Below are positions 1 to 10,346 of a DNA stretch of 64,000 nucleotides, piece after piece. A program made the translations under genes and the position numbers. Position 1 is the first letter of the stretch. Every line of letters begins with the position of its first letter. A model generated the notes under the pieces. That model saw only the letters and a program-made list of their open reading frames with translations, was not told the DNA's origin and made no database searches. The stretch comes from Agriotes lineatus (lineage: Eukaryota > Arthropoda > Insecta > Coleoptera > Elateridae), in contig CALNHX010007706.1 in the NCBI GenBank assembly GCA_940337035.1, positions 1 through 64,000 of the forward strand, in the 5' to 3' direction.

Positions 1-157
1 AAGTCTTCTGTAATCCATACGTTTTCGGATAAATCCGCTTTCAAGATTTCCATCTTTTTATTCCACGTTCTGAGTTCCACTAGTATTGATCTTATTCTGT
101 CTTCCTTATAGCGGGCCAGTCTTATATTTCGTTAGTTTCTTTCCCATTGTCTTGAAT

Positions 158-394
158 TCACTGGAAAATTAGCTTCCTTTTGCGACCCTCCTTTTCTAGG
201 ATATCTAATCTAGATTCTTGTGCGATTATAGTTGCTCTTAGTTTGGAATTCTTGTTCCTCAAGTCTGCGTCTTCTCGACAGTTATCCAGTTTATTTTCAA
301 TACCTTTAGTCCTGTTATTCATTTCCTCTAATTGATATTTAATTCCTTCTAAAAGTGCTTCCATATCTAAATTGTTTAATAAGCCGGATGTCAA
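158..394 (-). pseudogene. Non-LTR retrotransposon ORF1-like coiled-coil fragment
   Basis: A 78-residue reading frame rich in E, K, N and L ends in a segment of the type LDILEKEGRKRKLIFQ. Charged coiled coils that run into 'LE...RK.NLI.' are typical of the first ORF of insect non-LTR elements (RTE/L1-like), which binds element RNA. The frame opens at 394 and stops at 158; the following 157 bases read as a decayed continuation. No reverse transcriptase follows inside the window, so the rest of the element lies to the left or is lost. The family call rests on composition and the end motif only. Confidence 0.45.
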
Positions 395-527
395 TAATAC
401 GGTTTTAAATTATTTATTTATATTCGCAAGTGCAACACGATAATCGCTGGCACTACTTGGCCTTAGATAACCCTGCAGACCGCGCTGTGGATTGTTCGTC
501 GCGCACTATTTTACTCGAATGGTTCTA

Positions 528-652
528 GGTAAATAGACCGAACTCAATAGACCGAAAGGCAGTTGACCGAACTCAATTGACCGAAAAGCAATAGACCGAA
601 ACGTCACTAGACCGAAACAGCAATAGACCGAAAATCACTTGGTCGAAAATAT
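528..652 (+). repeat. Left MULE terminal repeat (TAGACCGAA word array)
   Basis: At least six occurrences of the core GACCGAA in the same direction, preceded alternately by 'aata', 'gtt', 'att' and 'cta' spacers. The whole block matches the reverse complement of 14050-14208, including the order of spacers (cgtcactagaccg, cagcaatagaccg). The regular words are likely binding sites of the transposase. Confidence 0.75.
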
Positions 653-779
653 GTTATGGTTAAAGTACACATTCGGTAAATGTGCACATTAAATATCTTG
701 AAAAATTACATTTATTTATTAACAATAGCATCAATAGAAACATTTACTCAAACAGCGTCCCAGACAGACAAGTCTATTA

Positions 780-1340
780 GATAAAGAATGTTATTTGAAA
801 TGTTGCTTAGAATTAATAGTAGGTGTCACATATAAGGTCACAGCCACCTGCTCTAAAAAACAATTTCCACTGGTTTTTCTTATTCTTCTACTACCCTGCG
901 AATTACTAAACGCGATACTTCAAAGTTAATTTATTGACGGATACCATAAGAGTGTATCGTCAAAGTTGAGTTTCGGTCACTTAACCTGAAATTTGTGTGG
1001 CCCGAAATTGATGCTAAAAATCTCATATTTCTGTCAACAAAGACACGAGTATCTTAAAAAAATTAATAATACGCGATCCAAACATCAATAGCAATTCAAA
1101 GCAATTATAATTTTTAATAGAAATGTTATAACAAATATTTCCAAATAACATTATTGCATATTTTGGAAAATAAGGGTACTTTATTCTTGAGCCATTTTCA
1201 TATTTTCGAACTTCCCCCGTGTACGGAAAGGGATAATTAAATTTTGACAAGTGCATTTATAGTTTGAGAACAAGCAGGGTTTTTTTATAAAGAGTGATTT
1301 TTTTTGAGAAGTCAAAAATAAACTTTTTTCCCCCATTGTA
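780..1340. repeat. Repeat W copy 1
   Basis: 780-990 matches 3205-3405 in direct orientation (shared blocks: aaagtaggtgtca, cacttgctc-like, aaagttaa, ggatac.ataa). 1130-1300 matches the reverse complement of 3060-3215 (ataaagtac, gcacttg). The pieces look like two decayed copies of one AT-rich element with inverted ends. No coding capacity is visible. Confidence 0.45.
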
Positions 1341-1670
1341 ACCCAATCCGTGGACATACTGTATAACAATTTTGTATTTTATAATATATTTCGTCTTTTG
1401 TTACTTACCTTAAAAGATTTGTTGGCGGTAATTGCACTTAAGATGGTAGACATAATCCACATGCACTTTAGATAAAAATCTTCAAATTGAAATAGTTCTA
1501 CGTATTATCTATAAATCTGCATTCCTGTCGATTTGGGAACAGATAAGCACAATACATGTTCAAATACTGCATAATACTGCGCAATGCAGAGATTTTTAAA
1601 AATAAAAGGGTAACTTCCAGTTTTTTAAAATTTTGTAAACCTTCTTCGTCCGGTTATTACTTTATTATTA

Positions 1671-1795
1671 TTTTTTCCCGTCGACACTTTTTTCCGCTGC
1701 ATTTTTTTCCGTCGGCACTTTTTTCCGCGGAACTTTTTTCCGCGGCACTTTTTTCCATCGGCACTGTTTTCCAGGCACTTTTTTCCGCCACCCCA
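1671..1795. repeat. Minisatellite of about 16 bp (GGCACTTTTTTCCGCG type)
   Basis: About seven or eight imperfect copies of a 14-17-bp unit made of 'cacttttttccg' plus a variable GC-rich spacer (cgtcgg, cgcgga, cgcggc, catcgg). Its long open frame on the plus strand is a by-product of the repeat. Confidence 0.75.
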
Positions 1796-1797
1796 TT

Positions 1798-2392
1798 TTT
1801 TCGTATCTCCTATAGTTATCGAGATTCCCTATGAAAACATCGAAATTGCCTTAACCTGTAACCTTGGAATACAGTTTATGGGCTTCGTATGCGTTAGACG
1901 GAAATAGACATATGATTTAAAATCTAGTATCCTAGGATTTAGTGTTTTCTGAAAACGAAACACCTCCATTCTGCGGATACTAGATGTTAATCGCATATAA
2001 TTATTTCTGTCTAATGCATACAAAGCTCATAAGCTGTATTCCAACTCATTTGATTACCTTTGTTCACATTTTCCGCCACCAATCTGTATAAAGCTAACTA
2101 GCAATTTAACCAATTCTGTCATTTCAACCCAACTTGCCTTTCGCGAGAGAACATTAGAGGCATTAAAATTTCGACGGAAAACTCAATGGGTGGAAATTCA
2201 GAATACACATTACAAGACTTAGCAAATTCTTAACATTCGGATACCTACAATACCTAATTATCTTTTCTTTTGCTAAGGGAGCTCAAATCTATTTTCGTGA
2301 ATAAGCTTGGTCTCTGTCGCAGTCTTCAGGTTAAGGCAATTTCTATGTTTTCATAGGGAATCTCGATAACTATAGGAGATATGGAAAAATTG
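1798..2392. mobile_element. Foldback/MITE with 50-bp inverted ends enclosing a second MITE
   Basis: The left arm around 1801-1860 (ctcctatagttatcgaga...) is repeated inverted at 2325-2388. The interior from about 1860 to 2088 matches the MITE at 2727-2996, including its end 'ccaccaatctgta', so one hairpin element sits inside another. No gene is present. Confidence 0.55.
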
Positions 2393-2726
2393 ATTCCCAT
2401 CCTCGAACTCTTTTTTCCAGAAATGCTTAATGGTTTAAACCAAAATGGGCTACCGTCTTTTGTTTTCGAGTTATAAACAAAACTTTAATTTTTCGATTTT
2501 TCGTTTTTGGACAATATCTCGCTTATTTATAAAAATAGATAAAAGTAATTTGACGTTCTTCTGGCACCTTTTCGATACAAATGCAGTGGGTAGTCAGTTA
2601 TTCAAAAAAAGTTTTAAAATTCTAGTTATACCATAAAATTGTATTTTTGTAGATGAAATCCATAGTTGTATGTGGTATCATGAGTAAGAGATGTTTTTCC
2701 CATTCCAGTGTTATATATCATAATAT

Positions 2727-2996
2727 ACAGATTGGTGGCGGAAAATGTGAACATAAGTAATCAAATGTTTGTGAATACAGTTTATGGACTTTGTATGCGT
2801 TAGGCATAAACAGACCTATATGCGATTAACATCTAGTATTCGCAGAATCAAAAGGTTTTGTTTTTAGAAAACACCGAATTCTAGGATACTAGATTTTAAA
2901 TCATATATGTCTACTTCTGTCTAACGCATACAAAGCCCATAACTGTATTCTAACTCAATGGACTGCCTATATTCACACTATCCACCACCAATCTGT
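2727..2996. mobile_element. Hairpin MITE with TA target duplication
   Basis: Starts ACAGATTGGTGG and ends CCACCACCAATCTGT, flanked by TA on both sides. The two halves are largely complementary throughout (tatgc-ttag... against ctaacgcata...), so the element folds into one long hairpin. A TA duplication points to Tc1/mariner-type mobilisation; that is inference, as no transposase is encoded. Confidence 0.7.
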
Positions 2997-3059
2997 ATAA
3001 TATAACATATACTGTCCCTCATAAATTTGTAACACATGGATTTTTTTTATCATCCATTT

Positions 3060-3510
3060 ATCAGAGTGTTTTATTCCTGATACAAGTTCTACATCTTCTC
3101 AAACTAAAAATGCACTTGCCAAAATGTAAATATATTCGTATACAGGGGAGGTTCAAAAATGAAATGAAAATGCTTCAAGAATAAAGTACCGTTATTTTTC
3201 AAAATAGACAAAAATGTTATTTAAAGAGGTTAAAAGTAGGTGTCAAACATAAAGTCACAGTTACTTGCTCCGAAAACATTTTTTTCTGGTTTCTCCTATT
3301 TTTTTCTTACCACGCTGTGTATTACCAAATGAAATACTTCAAAGTTAACTTATCAACGGATACGATAAACGTGTATTGTCAAACCTGAGTTTCCCTCACT
3401 TAGCAAACCAGGATATTACGTGATTCAAAATCAGTGCAAACAAATTTCATTTTTGTGTCAAATTTTTAAATAATTTATTAACAAATGGACCAAATAATTT
3501 AAAATCAATT
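3060..3510. repeat. Repeat W copy 2
   Basis: Direct match to 780-990 and inverted match to 1130-1300 (see copy 1). A short block near 4036-4100 (aacaaatacttccaat) resembles the far end of copy 1 (1128-1145), which suggests this copy is interrupted by the 3516-4036 segment. Confidence 0.4.
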
Positions 3511-3619
3511 ATAATTTTTTTCGTTGATCGTTTATTTATGGGTCCATTAATGTATAGAGAATCGTCTATTAATGACCCTTACTAATGAATATTTTTTATT
3601 AATAAACGATTTTAAAAAT

Positions 3620-3763
3620 CTGTTTATGTTGGTGGAACTGTAAGTCTATGTCAAATTCGAGGTTAACAGGTTAGGTTTTGCGTCAGTTTTGACACAAACT
3701 GACTCAAAACCTAATCTGCTAACCTCATATTTGACATGACTTACAATGTCACGAACATAAACA
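3620..3763. mobile_element. Hairpin MITE, about 144 bp
   Basis: The arms ctgtttatgt-tggtgg-aactgtaagt and acttacaatgtcacgaacataaacag are near-complementary, and the inner part (aggttaacaggttaggtttt / aaaacctaatctgctaacct) pairs as well. A second, interrupted copy lies at 37339-37848. Confidence 0.65.
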
Positions 3764-4025
3764 GTGCCAACCTAAGAAAAAAATCACAACCATTTATGGT
3801 CACCCGGTACCATTAATGTCAAAACTTTAAGTGTCAAATTCTTTTCATGCAATAAAATTAGATTCTCTTCAAATAATATACGATCAACGGAAAAATATTG
3901 TAACTAACTCGTATGTTAATCGGCGATTAATAATATCTACAATTAACGCGCTCGCTAGCGCTCGCGCATTAAAATGTCTCGATTATTAATCGCTCTCATT
4001 AACATACTTGTTTGTTAAATAACTA

Positions 4026-4600
4026 TTAAGAGATATGATATAACAAATACTTCCAATTAACATTTTTGTGTATTTTAAAAAATAAGAGTACTTTTTTTTT
4101 CAATAATTTTATTTTTTTATTCAAGGAAAATCGGTTCTGAAAGATAATTTTTAAATTTAAATATGATTTTTGTAATTTGCTAGAAACATGTTCCTTAAAT
4201 CTTAATTTATTATCGTTGATAAGTCCTAGATTTTTACAAGAATCTTTAATTTCCAATGACATATCCCTTATTTTAATAGATATGTTATTAACATTGGCAT
4301 CTCTAGTTTTTGCCCTACCAAATAACATCACATAACATTTACTTGCATTAATTTGAAGATTAAGTTTTTCCGAATATTCTATAAGATTTTTAAGATCAAA
4401 ATTAACTTTAGCATTGACATCATCTACTTTATCGGGATTAAATTTGATTAATAGTTGTGTGTCATCTGCATAAAAATGGTAATCACAAAATCTTAGAGAT
4501 GTTTTTAAATTGAAGGTATAAATGATATATAACAAAGGCCCTATCGTTAACGATGAGATAGGAATGTTAAAGTTGGTTAAATCCTATTGTCAAAAAATCC
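4026..4600 (-). pseudogene. Non-LTR reverse transcriptase fragment (CR1/Jockey-like)
   Basis: The minus-strand frame contains the catalytic box YADDTQLL followed by LINASKC and MLFG, the usual palm-to-thumb spacing of CR1/Jockey-type RTs. Upstream the motif before the box survives only as 'GPLLYIIYT', a decayed version of the G.P.LF.IY motif. The fragment lacks endonuclease, fingers and the C-terminal half, and its last about 40 residues are lysine- and leucine-rich drift. It lies inside the MULE, so it inserted there or was picked up. Confidence 0.7.
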
Positions 4601-4667
4601 TCACAAAGATAGATAAGAATATTAAGCACACTAATAGCTTGTAAGGCACATACCTTACTTAATTGCA

Positions 4668-5861
4668 TTGTGCGCTAAGGATTTTCCATGGTATAAATGC
4701 AATTTTTCTTATTTTCGATTTATTCCAAGTCTACAGCTTGCTAAGGAGTGTTGTAGAAAGTTAATATTGAAAATGGTGGTTGCAGTACATAGAGAGTGTA
4801 AAGGGCCATCGCAAATTGTTATTAGATGGTCATTTGTACATCAAAGACAAACAAATGATACGAAGATATACTGGAGGTGTGAACGTCATAAAAAATTCAA
4901 GTGTAGTGTTCGTGTTGTATCAGTGGACAACGATATTACACAAAAAATGGCCAACATAACCATGCAGCTGATGCTGCAGAAATAGAGGCAGCTCAAGTAA
5001 TGCAAAATGTTAGAGAAGGTGCAAGACGTACCCAGGACGCTCCACACTTCATAGTATCGCAAGCATCTTTAGGATTATCACAGGCAGCGTCAGCAAAACT
5101 GCCAAAAGTGGACAACATGAAAAGAACTATACGAAACATTCGAACTAAGCATGATGCTGCTCCAGCTATACCTGGTCATCGAAGAGAACTTGTAATCCCA
5201 GATAATTACAAAATTACTAAAAATGGAGCAGATTTTCTATTACTTGATTCTGGACCCGCTGACGATCGAATATTAATTTTTTCCACAAGAAGGAACTTGC
5301 GGCTATTAGCTCAGTCCATACATTGGTACGTAGATGGCACGTTTAAAACTGTGCCACATCTATTTTGCCAATTATATACAATCCATGGGTTGCAATATAA
5401 CAATGCTATACATTAGTATATGCACTACTGCCAGATAAAACCGAAGAAACCTACACTCGATTGCTTACAAGTTTGAAAGACATTGAACCGACAGTTTCAC
5501 CAATAAGCATACTTATGGACTTTGAATTAGGGATGATGAATGCAGTGTCTGCAGCATTTCCGCAAACCAGGCAACGGGGATGCTTTTTCCATTTTCTCAA
5601 TGTTGTTTCCGTCACATCCAGTCAGAAGGACTTCAGCGTCGATATGAAGCAGAACCTGAATTTGCCCTAACAATGCGATTGTTGCCTGCTCTGGCATTCG
5701 TGCCTGCAGCAAATGTAGTAGATATCTTTGAACAGTTGTGCGAAGAAAATGTTATTCCACAAGAAGCTCAAGGTGTGCTAGACTACTTTGAGGATACGTG
5801 GATAGGACGCCCTCAACGACGTCACCGTCGCCCGCCGCGTTTTCCTCATGTTATGTGGAAT
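4668..5861 (+). pseudogene. MULE transposase, N-terminal part with FLYWCH finger (split, frameshifted)
   Basis: Cut-and-paste transposase of the host MULE. Residues from about 4770 to 4920 form a FLYWCH-type zinc finger (W-x-C-x2-H, then KCSVRV), the DNA-binding domain. The DDE core follows: first Asp in WYVDGTFKT (codon 5333-5335), second Asp in ILMDFELGM (5518-5520), then the RGCFFHF cysteine-histidine motif. At least three breaks are visible: a stop at 4983-4985, a frame change after 5410 and one near 5590. At 5861 the gene is interrupted inside ..PHVMWN by the array-ended element and resumes at 13566. Inactive as it stands. Confidence 0.85.
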
Positions 5862-5865
5862 AGGG

Positions 5866-7524
5866 GGGTCCGTTAAGGTGGCCCCCTCTTTTTTTCACAA
5901 TTGAAAAATTTTACTTGCGCTAGATTCACAAGAGCTAGCGCAAGCTAGCGCAATGAAACGCAGAGCTAGCGCAGCCTTCCCTTGCTAGATATTGAGAAAT
6001 ATAATTTGAAGAGGCTAGGTTAACGCTAGCCCCCTCTTTTTTTCACAATTGAAAAATTTTACTTGCGCTAGATTCACAAGAGCTAGCGCAAGCTAGCGCA
6101 ATGAAACGCAGAGCTAGCGCAGCCTTCCCTTGCTAGATATTGAGAAATATAATTTGAAGGGGCTAGGTTAACGCTAGCCCCCTCTTTTTTTCACAATTGA
6201 AAAATTTTACTTGCGCTAGATTCACAAGAGCTAGCGCAAGCTAGCGCAATGAAACGCAGAGCTAGCGCAGCCTCCCTTGCTAGATATTGAGAAATATAAT
6301 TTGAAGGGGCTAGGTTAACGCTAGCCCCCTCTTTTTTTCACAATTGAAAAATTTTACTTGCGCTAGATTCACAAGAGCTAGCGCAAGCTAGCGCAATGAA
6401 ACGCAGAGCTAGCGCAGCCTTCCCTTGCTAGATATTGAGATATATAATTTGAAGGGGCTAGGTTAACGCTAGCCCCCTCTTTTTTTCACAATTGAAAAAT
6501 TTTACTTGCGCTAGATTCACAAGAGCTAGCGCAAGCTAGCGCAATGAAACGCAGAGCTAGCGCAGCCTTCCCTTGCTAGATATTGAGAAATATAATTTGA
6601 AGGGGCTAGGTTAACGCTAGCCCCCTCTTTTTTTCACAATTGAAAATTTTACTTGCGCTAGATTCACAAGAGCTAGCGCAAGCTAGCGCAATGAAACGCA
6701 GAGCTAGCGCAGCCTTCCCTTGCTAGATATTGAGATATATAATTTGAAGGGCTAGGTTAACGCTAGCCCCCTCTTTTTTTCACAATTGAAAAATTTTACT
6801 TGCGCTAGATTCACAAGAGCTAGCGCAAGCTAGCGCAATGAAACGCAGAGCTAGCGCAGCCTTCCCTTGCTAGATATTGAGAAATATAATTTGAAGGGGC
6901 TAGGTTAACGCTAGCCCCCTCTTTTTTTCACAATTGAAAAATTTTACTTGCGCTAGATTCACAAGAGCTAGCGCAAGCTAGCGCAATGAAACGCAGAGCT
7001 AGCGCAGCCTTCCCTTGCTAGATATTGAGATATATAATTTGAAGGGGCTAGGTTAACGCTAGCCCCCTCTTTTTTCACAATTGAAAAATTTTACTTGCGC
7101 TAGATTCACAAGAGCTAGCGCAAGCTAGCGCAATGAAACGCAGAGCTAGCGCAGCCTTCCTTTGCTAGATATTGAGAAATATAATTTGAAGGGGCTAGGT
7201 TAACGCTAGCCCCCTCTTTTTTTCACAATTGAAAAATTTTACTTGCGCTAGATTCACAAGAGCTAGCGCAAGCTAGCGCAATGAAACGCAGAGCTAGCGC
7301 AGCCTTCCCTTGCTAGATATTGAGAAATATAATTTGAAGGGGCTAGGTTAACGCTTAGCCCCCTCTTTTTTTCACAATTGAAAAATTTTACTTGCGCTAG
7401 ATTCACAAGAGCTAGCGCAAGCTAGCGCAATGAAACGCAGAGCTAGCGCAGCCTTCCCTTGCTAGATATTGAGATATATAATTTGAAGGGGCTAGGTTAA
7501 CGCTAGCGCCCTCTTTTTTTCACA
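5866..7524 (+). repeat. Left tandem array, 147-148-bp unit, about 11 copies
   Basis: Unit starts at GCTAGGTTAACGCTAGCC are at 6014, 6162, 6309 and 6457 and so on, spaced 147-148 bp. Units are almost identical; the commonest difference is 'gagaaatat' versus 'gagatatat', which alternates over units 4-9. Each unit has a near-palindrome around GTTAAC at the junction and several GCTAGCGC words in both directions. The first unit differs only in having TCCGTTAAGGTGG in place of CTAGGTTAACGCTAG. The array stops inside a unit at 7524, directly against the THAP fragment. Confidence 0.9.
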
Positions 7525-7779
7525 TACTTTATGTTGAGGAATCGGATAAGCATGGTCTTTGGTAGGTGCCTGGCCGCCTACAAAATGTTTCCTACACACA
7601 TAAGTGTGAAGTTTAACATCGTTTACGGAAAAATATTTCCTTCCACAATCATTCACCCAAATCATGCATTTCTTCCTGTTTTCGTGCGGTTTTGGGATCA
7701 AAATAAACTCTACACCTTTCATACAGCCTTTATGTTTATAGCCAGAATCACTATTACACACTCCATACGCATATCTCAT
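7525..7779 (-). pseudogene. THAP-domain fragment cut by the repeat array
   Basis: Minus-strand frame from an ATG at 7779. It reads as a THAP C2CH zinc finger: VCNSD near residue 7, an aromatic/basic middle (MIWVNDCGRKYF), then VCRKHFVGG, followed by PTKDH.YPIP. THAP fingers are N-terminal DNA-binding domains of P-element-type and some other transposases and of host regulators. After PIPQHKV the frame runs straight into the tandem array (the last 11 codons are repeat sequence), so everything downstream is missing. It may be the remnant of the transposase of the array-ended element or a captured exon. The overlapping plus-strand frame is its shadow. Confidence 0.65.
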
Positions 7780-8355
7780 TTTAATCTTCGTAAATTAATC
7801 TGTACGCAACCGTCAAAAATGTTTATTGATAGTGTGACGACGCCGTTGGCGCTGCGATCGATTTTAAAAGGAACTTCGTGCATTGCAAATGAGCATCTGT
7901 ATAATATTACCGATCAGTGTAAAAAACAGGACGGCTGACGTTTATTAATTTTTCTTATAAATGTTTTAATTGGCACCTTATCTAAAAATGTAGTTACTAT
8001 ATAATTATGTACTTTGAAATTTACAAGCAGTGGGGAGTAATTACAAAGGGCCATAGGAAGATGTACACACAATTTTAGATCTTTTAAACTCGTGAAAGTT
8101 ACAAAATGCAAGCGTCAAAGGTCTTTCTTTTTTGCACCGATAGAAGACAATAACTAAGCTTTATTCATGTTTTTATATGCGTTTATTGCAGCACTGACAA
8201 ATTTAAACCTAATTCACTCAAAAACTATACATTTACTTGCGATTTCCTTCATCGACCTACAATAACTTGTACGTATAGTGCCATATAGTGTTTAGGTTAT
8301 GTTTACATTTTATCTGCCTTGTTGGATGAAAGTGGTGGGGAGGCTCGGCGGCAAA

Positions 8356-8398
8356 CGTTAATCGCCAATTGAGGAATATATTTTGAAGGGGCTATGGT
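8356..8398 (+). repeat. Isolated diverged piece of the 148-bp repeat
   Basis: The segment ttgaggaatatattttgaag plus ggggctatgg resembles the end of an array unit (ttgagaaatataatttgaag plus ggggctagg). It lies about 830 bp inside the left array and could be an old single unit predating the expansion. Confidence 0.4.
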
Positions 8399-8703
8399 GT
8401 TTATAAATAAATAATTATATAATGTGAAATTCCCAACCTAGAATTTGGTTGCTGTCTTAAAACATGCAGTTCAATCAAATACTATATTATACTAATACGG
8501 GACACTTCCATAAATTTTTGGGACAAATTTGTTAGCGACATCTACCGGATAGTGATGATACAGCGCATTAAAAGGTACTAGGCGAACCCGGCTGCTACCG
8601 GCACATGCTCTACACATAATTTAATCTAATATTGAATATCAATATTTCTCTTTTTATGATCCGCCCCGTAAGACAGCCACTTGACTAAACGCCATTTGCA
8701 TTT

Positions 8704-9003
8704 CGAAAACACCCTGTATACTGTCCTTTATGGTGTCATTTATCAACCACCCTGTATACTGTCCTTTATAGTCCCATATATCGAACACTCTGTATACTGT
8801 CCTTTATGTCTCATTTATCGAAAACCCTGTATACTGTCCTTTATGGTCTTATTTATCGAACACCCTATATACTGTCCTTTATAGTCTCATGTATCGAACA
8901 CCCTGTATACTGTCCTTTATGGTCTCTTGTATCGAATCGAACACCCTGGATCACCCTGTATACTGTCCTTTATTGTCTCATTTATCGAACACCCTGTATA
9001 CTA
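8704..9003 (+). repeat. Minisatellite, 38-bp unit with CACCCTGTATACTGTCCTTT core
   Basis: About seven or eight copies of a 36-40-bp unit: CACCCTGTATACTGTCCTTT plus atggtctcatttatcgaa. All long frames here are repeat artefacts. The word CACCCTGTATA (TATACAGGGTG) also marks the ends and centre of the foldback at 10.35-11.39 kb. Confidence 0.85.
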
Positions 9004-9071
9004 CTGGCATGGCGCTCGGCCATGCTCGAACACATTCGGAAGCAGCTGATAGCATGTGCTGTAGAGTATTT

Positions 9072-9172
9072 AAACTAGCTGAAACCCGCGGCATATGCCG
9101 CATTTAAAATGTACGACAAATGTAATAACTTTTGTTGCACTAAAGAAAGTTTTAAAAGCACGCTAGCGATTG
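9072..9172 (+). mobile_element. Repeat X, 3' fragment
   Basis: About 100 bp from ctagctgaaacccgc to aaaagcacgctag, matching 30207-30303 (+) and 27300-27395 (-). It contains the perfect 14-bp palindrome GCGGCATATGCCGC. Only the end of X is present here. Confidence 0.65.
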
Positions 9173-9744
9173 GCAGTAAGGAAAAGTTCAAAAAATATAT
9201 TTTCAAATGGAAAGTCTCTGGAAAGAAAACGCTCGCCTCTGGAAGGCGTCCTAATTAATACGACGTTGTTGGAACGCAGTCAAAAAAAATCAGTAAAGAA
9301 TTATAACTCTTATGAGATTATATGTGAGAATTATTTGTGCCACCGAAATAATTTTCAGCTGCTTGCAATCTGTGTTTCTTTTCAGGTTTACGCCGTTGAG
9401 GCGTTGAGCGTCATAAAAATTTAAATGCGGTAACTCAAGTCTCCAGTTACGCCGTTACTGTTATTGTTAAATAACTCGATTAATTATTATATCTTTGTCA
9501 TTTTAAACTGGCATTATTATTATTTTCTCTATAGTAGCAACCATAAGTAACTGTTTATAATGTTTATATGCTAGCGAGTTAATTTTCTTTTTAAATCGCT
9601 AGTGAATTAATAGTAGATTGTTCTACAAGTTAAGAAAAGTGAGAGTTTTCCAGCGAAAGTAAAAGTTTTACATGAGCATGGAAGAATCACTTTTCCATTG
9701 TGTTGAACATGCAATTTTTCCGTGTAGTTGACAAAAATATCTTT

Positions 9745-10282
9745 ATCTACGACCACTACTAAAAGTAGGCCTTTTAGCGCTAGCTTGTTTCACTAAAAGT
9801 GACGTTTTATAGTTTACCGTGTTTAAAGAAATCAGCTGTTTACTTTTAGCACATGTGCTAAAAGTGAAGCGAGGTTCAAACTACAATTTCGAACTGCAAG
9901 TGACGTTGTAAAGCTATTCTAGTTGCTTCTTGCGTTACAGGTAAAGCGTTTTTGAAATAATTAAAGCGTTATGTAATGAATACAGTCATATGTGAGTATC
10001 AATAATTACATTTCGTAACTCACCTTGACAGCACGGGCGTGGTCAAACAATCGCCAGCGGCGTAGGCTACTATTCATTATGACGCAGCGTCGCAGATGCG
10101 AACCTTTCTTAAATCGATATTTATGGATTAATAACGGTAAAATTAAGGTCGTAGATAAAATATTGTATTCAACTCGTGCTAAAAGTCGTTTATGCGCGAG
10201 ACATGAAAATTATGAAACGAAGCCGAAGGCTTCGTTTCATAATTTTCATGTCTCGCGCATAAAAGTCGACTTTTAGCACTTG
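9745..10282. mobile_element. Repeat Z copy 1, rich in GCTAAAAGTG words
   Basis: Matches 27718-28555 along most of its length (acgaccactactaa..., tttcactaaaa.tgac, taattaaagc.ttatgtaat, tttatggattaataa). The word CTAAAAGT recurs in both directions, including a perfect 24-bp palindrome at 9842-9865. The right end is a long palindrome (see the next entry). No coding capacity is seen. Confidence 0.55.
10177..10282. repeat. Long perfect palindrome (35-bp arms, 3-base loop)
   Basis: 10190-10224 and 10228-10262 are exact reverse complements around the loop GAA; with one small gap the pairing extends outwards through GTGCTAAAAGTCG to about 50 bp per arm. Such a perfect cruciform-prone structure is usually deleted unless recent. 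Confidence 0.9.
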
Positions 10283-10346
10283 TTGCATAAATAGCTATTT
10301 TAAATAATTTTGGTCCAAGTATGGAAGCGCAATGTTTACTGTACTG

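Noticed and set aside
3946..3975. CGCTAGCGCTCGCG cluster as a copy of the 148-bp repeat
   Set aside because: Only the short GCTAGCGC word is shared; the surrounding bases do not align with the unit.
5866..7524. CRISPR-like array of regular repeats
   Set aside because: Units are contiguous and 147-148 bp long with no unique spacers, in a eukaryotic transposon; it is a satellite-type tandem array.
7531..7938. 135-residue plus-strand frame
   Set aside because: It is the antisense shadow of the THAP fragment; the minus strand carries the zinc-finger residues.
8681..9107. Three overlapping 67-90-residue frames rich in TVLYGLIYRTP
   Set aside because: Generated by the 38-bp minisatellite, which is open in several frames.
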